64,000 bases of DNA from Eikenella glucosivorans (GTDB lineage: Bacteria > Pseudomonadota > Gammaproteobacteria > Burkholderiales > Neisseriaceae): the NCBI RefSeq assembly GCF_016025525.2, contig NZ_JACSGR010000001.1, positions 248,001 to 312,000 of the forward strand, written 5' to 3'. Made by a program: the position numbers and the translations under genes. Shown here piece by piece: positions 58,028-64,000 of the stretch. How positions within the stretch are numbered: the stretch's first letter is position 1; every line of letters begins with the position of its first letter. The notes under the pieces were generated by a model. That model worked only from the letters and a program-made list of their open reading frames with translations. It had not been told where the DNA came from and ran no database searches.

Positions 58028-58136
58028 GTGTTGACCTGCCGCTGAGGACAGGCGATTCAGTAAAGGCGCGAATTATGCGGGCTCCTCCGTGTTTTGTCAA
58101 GGCTAATCTGCGGAAATGGCGGGGTGGGGTGCTTGG

Positions 58137-58991
58137 CTAGGGGTTTAGGATGGCGAATAAAGGATGCTTATCCATACCGTGCACGCACCAGCTGGCCAGG
58201 TTTTCAGGTAGCCTGCTATGGATATACTCGGCTTCGCCCTGCGTGGCGCAGGCGATAAACAGGCAGGCGCCGGAGCCGGTCATCTGCGGCGTGCCGTAAT
58301 CTTGCAGCAGGCGGAAGGCGGCGGCCACGCTCGGGTATTCGGCCAGCACCACGGCCTGCATGTCGTTGCGGAAAGGTTGCAGTTGTTCGAAGCCGGGGTT
58401 GGGGCAGGGCGGGCTGTTGCGGGTGAGATCAGGGTGGGCGAAGATTTTGGGGGTGGACACGTGGGCATTGGGGCGCACGACGACATACCATTGTTCGGGC
58501 AGGGCGATCGGGTGCAGGATTTCGCCGATGCCTTGGGCGAAGGCGCTTTGGCCGAACAGGAAGAAGGGCACGTCGGCGCCGAGCGAGAGGCCGAGCCGGT
58601 GCAGCTGTTCGGGCGGCACGGCGGTTTGCCACAGGTGGTTGAGGGCAAGCAGCACGGTGGCGGCGTCGGAGCTGCCGCCGCCGAGGCCGCCGCCGCTGGG
58701 GATGCGTTTATCTAGCCAGATTTCCACGCCTTGCAGGCTACCTGAAAACTGCTGCAGCAGGCGGGCGGCGCGGTGGCTGAGGTCTTGTTCGGGCGGGATG
58801 CCGCCGGCGGGGTTGTGCAGGATGATTTGGCTGTCGCGGCGGGGCAGCAGCCAGACGGTGTCGCACAGGCTGATGAGGCGGAAGATGCTTTCGAGCAGGT
58901 GGTAGCCGTCGGGGCGGCGGCCGGTGATGCGCAGGTCGAGGTTGAGCTTGGCGGGGGCGGGAAAGGGACGGGCGGCGGGGTGCGGGCTCAT
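58137..58991 (-). CDS. ispE: 4-diphosphocytidyl-2-C-methyl-D-erythritol kinase
   Basis: A 284-residue GHMP kinase of the MEP isoprenoid pathway. Motifs: APAKLNLDLRITGRRPDGYH at the N-terminus with the catalytic-region Lys, PSGGGLGGGSSDAATVL as the ATP-binding loop near residue 100, and TGSGACLF near the C-terminus. The ATG overlaps the lolB stop by one base (TGATG), showing translational coupling. Two uptake sequences inside the gene encode FSGSL and RLPEN. Confidence 0.96.
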   Translation of the reverse strand: MSPHPAARPFPAPAKLNLDLRITGRRPDGYHLLESIFRLISLCDTVWLLPRRDSQIILHNPAGGIPPEQDLSHRAARLLQQFSGSLQGVEIWLDKRIPSGGGLGGGSSDAATVLLALNHLWQTAVPPEQLHRLGLSLGADVPFFLFGQSAFAQGIGEILHPIALPEQWYVVVRPNAHVSTPKIFAHPDLTRNSPPCPNPGFEQLQPFRNDMQAVVLAEYPSVAAAFRLLQDYGTPQMTGSGACLFIACATQGEAEYIHSRLPENLASWCVHGMDKHPLFAILNP

Positions 58992-59584
58992 CAGGCGGCC
59001 TGTTCGGTGTCGATGGCGGAGCAGCTGGCGGGGCGGCGTTCGGGCTGGCCGAAGCGGTCGAAGATGAGGCGCAGGCTCAGGCCGCTGCGTTCCATGTGCA
59101 GCAGGCGGACTTGGCCGTTTTCATCCAGGTTGCGCTGGATGCGCCAGCCCATTTGCTGCAGGCGGCCGTCGGGCAGGATGCTGTAGGGTTCGCCGGCCAC
59201 GCGCAGGCCGTTGGCCCAACGGTCGATGTAGGCGACGGGGAGCTCGTAGCCGAGCAGCTGTCGGCTGAGTTCGGCGCTGGTGGCGGCGCGGTACACTTGG
59301 CCGTTGGAGGCGATGGCTTGCACGCCGCCGCGGTCTTGGCACAGGCGGCCGACGCTGTTGCCGAGCGGGGTTTTGACTTCGAACAGCTGGAGGGCGGCGG
59401 TGCGCAGCCAGTCGAAGTTGGCGTAGCTGCCGCGTTCGTTTTCTTTCACGCCCATGCGGCCGGCGGCTTCGAATTCGGGGGTGGGGGCGTCTTCGCGCCA
59501 GCCTTCTGCGGGCATTTGGGTGCCGGTGGTGGTGCAGGCGGCGAGGAGGAGGGCGGCGAGGAGGGGGGTGAGGTGTCGGGTCAT
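58991..59584 (-). CDS. lolB: Outer-membrane lipoprotein insertion protein LolB
   Basis: A 197-residue lipoprotein receptor that accepts lipoproteins from LolA and inserts them in the outer membrane. The signal ends at LLLAAC with Cys17. The fold is the LolB half-barrel: GRMGVKENERGSYANFDWLR, LQLFEVKTPLGNSVGRLCQD, SRQLLGYELPVAYIDRWANG and a C-terminal LSLRLIFDRFG. Position in TPR-lolB-ispE order supports the assignment. Shine-Dalgarno is weak. Confidence 0.9.
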   Translation of the reverse strand: MTRHLTPLLAALLLAACTTTGTQMPAEGWREDAPTPEFEAAGRMGVKENERGSYANFDWLRTAALQLFEVKTPLGNSVGRLCQDRGGVQAIASNGQVYRAATSAELSRQLLGYELPVAYIDRWANGLRVAGEPYSILPDGRLQQMGWRIQRNLDENGQVRLLHMERSGLSLRLIFDRFGQPERRPASCSAIDTEQAA

Positions 59585-59838
59585 GGTGTGTTGGGTGTTT
59601 GCTTTTTCAGGTAGCCTGATCCGGGTTGTCGGGTGTGAATGCTTGGCTTTTGTGAGGCATTTCTATTTTTCAGGTAGCCTTTTGTTTGCTTGGGGCTACC
59701 TGAAAATTTTGGGGCATGATAAAGCCGCAGCGGGTTAGGGCGGGTAGGCGGCGGGTAAAGTTGCGGGAAAGGCTACCTGAAAATGAGTGAGGCGGGTTTC
59801 GCTAAACCGGGATGGTGATTTTCAGGTAGCCTTTGGCT
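59585..59838. repeat. Spacer with five uptake sequences
   Basis: Inverted copies at about 59606 and 59669, a direct copy at about 59693, and a facing pair at 59768-59832 around GAGTGAGGCGGGTTTCGC, a fragment of the larger repeat family. It likely terminates the TPR gene. Confidence 0.65.
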
Positions 59839-61656
59839 TTATTGGCTGCTGCCGTTGTTGCTGTTTGCGCCGCTGCTGTTTTTTTCGGGCAGGGGCGGCA
59901 GGGTGATGTTGAGGCGTTGCAGGGTTTCCTGCAACACTTGCCTGCTGTCGTCTTGGCTGCGGGCGGCCTGCCACACGGCGATGGCCTCATCTTTGCGGCC
60001 GAGCGTCCACAATACTTCGCCGAGGTGGGCGGCTATGTCGGCTTCGGGCTGCTCGCGGTGGGCGTTTTGCAGGTAGGGCAGGGCCTCTTGCGGGCGGCCT
60101 TGTTTGAACAGCACCCAGCCCATGCTGTCTTGGATTTCGGGGGCTTTGGGTTTGCGGGCGAGGGCTTGCTCGATATAGCGGCGGGCTTGGTTGAGGTCGG
60201 CGCCGGGCTGGCTGATCATGGTGTAGCCGAGGGAGTTGAGGATGTCGGGGTTTTTGGGCACGAGCTCGTGCGCCTGTTTGAGGTCGGCCACGGCTTTGTC
60301 GGGCTGCTGCAGGCGGTCGGCATAGAGGATGGCGCGCTGTTCGAGGATGAGGGCGAGCATCTGCGGCGGGGCGGAGTTGTCGCTGTAGCGGCGGTGGAGG
60401 GTGCGCAGGGTGTTGAGTGCTTCGGCAGGCGGCTGTTCGCGGGTCAGGCGCAGCTGGGCGATGAGCAGGTCGTCGGCGTCGAACAGGGTGTTTTCTCGGC
60501 CGACCACGGCTTCGGCGCGCAGTAGGGCGTCTTGGGCGGCGGGCCAGTTTTTGTCGATTTCGGCGAGCCTGGCCAGCATCAGCTGTTTGTCGAACTGGCT
60601 CTCGGGGGTGGTAACGCGTTCGAGCCAAGCGTGGGCGTCGGCAGTGTTTTTCTCTTCGGCCAGGCGGGCGGCGGCGAGGAGGGCGGCGCGGCTTTTCTGC
60701 TGTTGGGTGCCGTGCAGATAGGCTTTGTCGAAATAGTTGAGGGTGACGGCCACGGGCTCTTTGCGGCGCACGGAAAGGATGCCGGCCTGGATGTAGAGGT
60801 CGGGGTCGGGGTTCTTGGCGAGGAGGGATTGCAGCAGGCGGTAGGCTTCTTCTTCGCGTTTGGCGCTGATGAGTGATTCCACTTGCAGGGTTTGCCACAT
60901 GGGGGAGAGGTGGCGGCTGTCGGCGTGGGAGAAGAAGTATTGCAGCACTTCGGGCTGGCGTTGGGCGATCAGGCGCAGGGTGATGCTGGTGAGGGGGCGG
61001 ATGTCACTGTCGAGGCTAGCGAGGCGGCGCAGGGCGGCGTTGGCATCGGCGGTGCGGCCGGCATGGGCGGCATAGATGGCATCGGCGATGGCGGCTTCGG
61101 GCAGGTTGGGGAAGCGGGCGGCGGCCTGGTGCACGAGGCGGGTGGTGGGCGCGTCGGCGGCTTCGGGGTGGTAGAGGGCGAGCTGGGAAACGCGCAGGAA
61201 TACGCTGCGCATGCGGTGGCGGTCGGTTTGGGCGAGCACTTCGGGCAGCCCGGCGTGCACGGCGGCTACGTCGCCTTTGGCAGCGGCCACAATCCAGCGC
61301 ATGCGTTTTTGCTCGGGTGAGGGGTTGGGCTCGGCTATGCGCCATGCGGTGAGCGCCTGTTCGGCCAGTTGCGTGCTGCCGGAGAGGGCGATTTCCACGG
61401 CGCGTTCGGCCACGACGGGGTCGCGGGTGCGGCGGAACAGGCTCATGTAGGTGGCCAGTGCGTCGGTGCCGTTGCCTTGCTGCAGGGCGATTTCGGAGGA
61501 GAGGGCGCTAACCAGATAGTTGGCGCGGTTGATGATTTCGCGGTGGGAGAGGGGCTCGGATTGAGGCCGGTGTGCGGGTGGCGCAGCTTGGGCGGCCAGC
61601 GGCAGCAGGAGGGCGGCGGCGAGGGCTAGGGCGCGGAGGGGGTGCCGTGGGAGCAT
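59839..61656 (-). CDS. Secreted TPR-repeat protein
   Basis: A 605-residue protein with a Sec signal peptide (residues 1-24, ...LLLPLAAQA/APPAH) and a long array of tetratricopeptide-like helical repeats, clearest in the C-terminal 150 residues (PDKAVADLKQAHELVPKNPD, INSLGY-type ILNSLGYTMISQPGADLNQARRYIEQA shown by its ends, and AIAVWQAARSQ). It precedes lolB-ispE as in Neisseria. It probably acts in the periplasm as a scaffold; the partner is unknown. AAGGA precedes ATG 61656. Confidence 0.9.
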   Translation of the reverse strand: MLPRHPLRALALAAALLLPLAAQAAPPAHRPQSEPLSHREIINRANYLVSALSSEIALQQGNGTDALATYMSLFRRTRDPVVAERAVEIALSGSTQLAEQALTAWRIAEPNPSPEQKRMRWIVAAAKGDVAAVHAGLPEVLAQTDRHRMRSVFLRVSQLALYHPEAADAPTTRLVHQAAARFPNLPEAAIADAIYAAHAGRTADANAALRRLASLDSDIRPLTSITLRLIAQRQPEVLQYFFSHADSRHLSPMWQTLQVESLISAKREEEAYRLLQSLLAKNPDPDLYIQAGILSVRRKEPVAVTLNYFDKAYLHGTQQQKSRAALLAAARLAEEKNTADAHAWLERVTTPESQFDKQLMLARLAEIDKNWPAAQDALLRAEAVVGRENTLFDADDLLIAQLRLTREQPPAEALNTLRTLHRRYSDNSAPPQMLALILEQRAILYADRLQQPDKAVADLKQAHELVPKNPDILNSLGYTMISQPGADLNQARRYIEQALARKPKAPEIQDSMGWVLFKQGRPQEALPYLQNAHREQPEADIAAHLGEVLWTLGRKDEAIAVWQAARSQDDSRQVLQETLQRLNITLPPLPEKNSSGANSNNGSSQ

Positions 61657-61988
61657 GGGGATTCCTTGGGATGGTTTGGCAGCCGGTGGAAAGAGGCTAC
61701 CTGAAAATGAGTGAAGCGAATTTCGCTAAAACGATGTTTTGCTAAGCAAAGCTGAGTTTCTGCGAAGCTAAAAACGTGTGCTTCAATGCAGTGAAACTGC
61801 GGGAGGCAGGGTTTATAACGCAATCGGGCTTAGCTTGCCAGATGTTTTTCAGGCTACCTGAAAACTTTTACCTTGGCGCTTTTGACTGTGCAGAAATTCA
61901 TTTCTGCTTTGCGGAAACTTTGTGTTAGCCAAACGCACTTTGCTCGTTTTCAGGTAGCCTGCTGTGTTTCATGCGGGGCAATGCCCGA
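61657..61988. repeat. Two DUS-associated repeat elements between dnaN and the TPR gene
   Basis: The first (61694 to about 61800) carries GAGTGAAGCGAATTTCGCT, GTTTCTGCGAAGCTAAAAA and GCTTCAATGCAGTGAAAC but lacks a right uptake sequence. The second (61851-61960) has facing uptake sequences around TGCAGAAATTCATTTCTGC. No gene is seen in this 332-bp gap. Confidence 0.75.
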
Positions 61989-63092
61989 TCAAATGCGCAT
62001 CGGCATCACGATGTATTTGAAATCGGCGTTGTCGGGGATGGTAAACAGGGTGGAGCGGTTGGCGTCGCCGAAAGCCAGCTGGATGTCTTCGGCGTGCACG
62101 TTGCGCAGCACGTCCATCAGGTAGTTGATGTTGAAGCCCACTTCCAGCTCGGCGCCCTGGTAGGCGATTTCCAGCTCTTCGCGCGCTTCTTCCTGCTCGC
62201 TGTTGCTGCACAACACGCTCAACAGGCCGGGGCGAAGCTGCAGGCGCACGCCGCGGAATTTTTCGTTGGCCAAAATGGCGGCGCGCTCCAAGGCGCCCAA
62301 CAGCGGCAGGCGGCCGAGTAGGAAGATTTTATCGTTGTCTTGCGGAATCACGCGGTTGAAATCGGGGAATTTTCCGTCTACCACCTTGCTCACCACTACG
62401 GTGTCGTTGCAGCGGAAGCGCACCTGGTTGTTCAAGAGCTCCACGGTAACCGGCTCTTCCGGGCGGTTGAGCAGCTTAAACAGCTCGAGCACGGTTTTGC
62501 GCGGCAGGATGACTTCGGCCTTGGGCAGGTCGGCATCGATCACGGCGGCGGAATAGGCCAGGCGGTGGCCGTCGGTGGCCACCAGGCGCAGGTTGCTGCC
62601 TTCCACCTGCATCAGGAGGCCGTTGAGGTAGTAGCGGATATCCTGCACCGCCATGGCGTATTGCACCTGCGAGAGCATATTGCGCAAGGTTTCCTGCGGC
62701 AGGGTGAAGGCGGACACCACTTCCTCTCCCACGCTCATCAGTGGGAAATCTTCCGCTGGCAGGGTTTGCAGCGCGAAACGGGATTTGCCGGCTTTCAGCG
62801 TGAGGCGGTTTTGTGCCCAATCCAGCGCCACAATCGCGCCCTCAGGCAGGGCGCGCAGGATGTCTTGCAGCTTTTTGGCATTGGTGGTGATGCGGAAATC
62901 GGCGGCGTCGGTGTGCGGGCCGTGGGTGTGGATTTGGATTTCCAAATCGGTGGCCAGGATGTTGGTCTGGCCGCCGCTGCGCTCAATCAGCACGTTGGAG
63001 AGGATCGGCAGGGTATGCTTGCGCTCCACGATGCCGGTTACGGCTTGCAGTGGTTTGAGCAGGGTGTCGCGCTCGGCTTCTAAAATCAGCAT
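61989..63092 (-). CDS. dnaN: DNA polymerase III beta sliding clamp
   Basis: A 367-residue processivity clamp, typical length, with three repeated clamp domains (start MLILEAERDTLLKPLQAVTG, KHTLPILSNVLIE; end FTIPDNADFKYIVMPMRI). It encircles DNA as a dimer and tethers polymerase III. AAGGAAG precedes ATG 63092. It lies 15 bp downstream of dnaA, the classical replication operon. Confidence 0.98.
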   Translation of the reverse strand: MLILEAERDTLLKPLQAVTGIVERKHTLPILSNVLIERSGGQTNILATDLEIQIHTHGPHTDAADFRITTNAKKLQDILRALPEGAIVALDWAQNRLTLKAGKSRFALQTLPAEDFPLMSVGEEVVSAFTLPQETLRNMLSQVQYAMAVQDIRYYLNGLLMQVEGSNLRLVATDGHRLAYSAAVIDADLPKAEVILPRKTVLELFKLLNRPEEPVTVELLNNQVRFRCNDTVVVSKVVDGKFPDFNRVIPQDNDKIFLLGRLPLLGALERAAILANEKFRGVRLQLRPGLLSVLCSNSEQEEAREELEIAYQGAELEVGFNINYLMDVLRNVHAEDIQLAFGDANRSTLFTIPDNADFKYIVMPMRI

Positions 63093-63107
63093 GAAAGGCT
63101 TCCTTGG

Positions 63108-64000
63108 TTAATTTTTGATTATAATCAGTAGTTTTTCGTAGTCTTGGGCGATTTCGGCATCGGCATTGCGCAGCTCGTCGGCCTTCTTCACCGAATTGAG
63201 CACGGTGCTGTGGTCGCGACCGCCGAACGCCTTGCCGATGTCTTCGTAGCTGTAAGACGTGAGCTCGCGGGCGAGCTTGATGGCCAGATGGCGCGGGCGG
63301 ACGATGCTTTGGGCGCGCTTTTTGCCGATTAGGTCGGCAGTGCGGATACCGTAATATTTGGCCACGGTATCCATAATCAGGGGCAGGTTGATCGGCTTGA
63401 AATTGCCGACCACGATGTCTTGCAGCGCTTCAGTGGCCAGCTCCACATCAATCGGTTTGGCCAAAAAGCGGCTGCGTGCCTCCACCCGTTTGAAGGCACC
63501 CTCCAGCTCGCGCACGTTGGAACGCACATGGGTGGCGATGAAAAACGCGGCATCTTCTTTCAATTCCACACCGAGCGATTCGGCCTTTTTCTGCAAAATT
63601 TCCACCCTCATTTCTAATTCTGGCGGCTCCAATTCCACCGTCAAACCCCAGGAGAACCGGGATTTCAGGCGGTCGTCCATGTCGTCGATTTTGGTGGGCA
63701 GCACATCGCAGGTAAGGATAATCTGTTTTTTATGGTGGTGGCAATGGTTATACAGGTGGAAGAATTCTTCCATGCTGCGGTCTTTGCCTTTGATAAATTG
63801 GATATCGTCGATAATCAGGAAATCATAGGGCTTATATTGCTGACGGAAGGCGTCATGGGCGTGGTTGCGGAAGGCCTGAATCATGCCGCGCACGAAGTCT
63901 TCGGCGTGCATATAGTAGATTTTGGCATCGGGTTTGAGCCGCAACAGTTCGTTGCCCACGGCCTGCGCCAGATGGGTTTTGCCCAGGCCGGTGCTGCCGT
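63108..64000 (-). CDS. dnaA: Chromosomal replication initiator DnaA, C-terminal part (5' end outside window)
   Basis: The frame is open to the window edge. Walker A GSTGLGKTHLAQAVGNELL is encoded by the last 50 bases, then LIIDDIQF (Walker B), VLPTKIDDMDDRLKSRFSWG and the C-terminal DNA-binding helix-turn-helix RPRHLAIKLARELTSYSYEDIGKAFGGRDHSTV (given by its ends). DnaA opens oriC; oriC itself is probably upstream, beyond 64000. Confidence 0.98.
   Translation of the reverse strand, partial: GSTGLGKTHLAQAVGNELLRLKPDAKIYYMHAEDFVRGMIQAFRNHAHDAFRQQYKPYDFLIIDDIQFIKGKDRSMEEFFHLYNHCHHHKKQIILTCDVLPTKIDDMDDRLKSRFSWGLTVELEPPELEMRVEILQKKAESLGVELKEDAAFFIATHVRSNVRELEGAFKRVEARSRFLAKPIDVELATEALQDIVVGNFKPINLPLIMDTVAKYYGIRTADLIGKKRAQSIVRPRHLAIKLARELTSYSYEDIGKAFGGRDHSTVLNSVKKADELRNADAEIAQDYEKLLIIIKN

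Overview
This window most likely comes from the chromosome of an Eikenella species (Neisseriaceae). Its dominant short repeat is AGGCTACCTGAA, which I know as the Eikenella dialect of the neisserial DNA uptake sequence (DUS). It occurs dozens of times, often as inverted pairs that form terminators. Gene content and order also fit Neisseriaceae: aroQ-accB-accC, TPR protein-lolB-ispE-tRNAGln-prs-rplY, dnaA-dnaN, and a Slam gene with its surface lipoprotein. No transposase, integrase, rRNA or CRISPR array was seen.

Layout. 1-0.7 kb: end of an acyl-carrier-protein cluster (probably aryl-polyene type). 0.8-7.2 kb: bioB, mnmE, lysP-like permease, ackA, with a short Correia element at 2.2 kb. 7.4-14.0 kb: a polyamine-linked membrane module (membrane aminopropyltransferase, DUF350, SPFH/SHOCT protein, unknown membrane protein, GNAT, DUF4178, a 51-residue Gly/Ser-rich peptide, speD). 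14-24 kb: lipoproteins, sppA, accC/accB/aroQ, a TPP-riboswitch-controlled DMT transporter, trpB. 24.3-30.5 kb: accessory stretch with an AT-rich predicted nuclease-like protein, uup, two unrecognised proteins, and an overlapping polynucleotide-kinase/Thg1-like pair. 30.7-36 kb: lemA, cycA, pepD and a lipid A acyltransferase. 36-42.3 kb: a hrpA carrying uptake sequences of another Neisseria dialect, then aldA. 42.4-45.1 kb: Slam translocon and a divergent surface lipoprotein. 45.3-52.3 kb: a seven-gene minus-strand operon (WYL regulator, tandem AAA+ ATPase, sirtuin, Nmad3-like, Nmad2-like, PP2C phosphatase, 19-residue repeat protein); this is the best candidate for an undescribed system. 52.4-55.6 kb: a four-gene polar amino acid ABC transporter. 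55.8-64 kb: rplY, prs, two tRNAGln, ispE, lolB, TPR protein, dnaN and a partial dnaA.

Working together. The 45-52 kb operon combines a ligand-sensing regulator, an ATPase remodeller, an NAD-consuming enzyme, two nucleotide-modification-associated domains and a phosphatase, a composition typical of conflict or stress-response loci. The 30 kb pair suggests 5'-end RNA repair: the kinase would phosphorylate a 5'-OH and the Thg1-like enzyme would add nucleotides 3' to 5'. The 7-14 kb module makes decarboxylated SAM (SpeD) and presumably transfers aminopropyl groups at the membrane. Uptake sequences of foreign dialects in the gene at 147-686, in uup, in the gene at 28.1-29.2 kb and above all in hrpA show that transformation from other Neisseriaceae has shaped the region.
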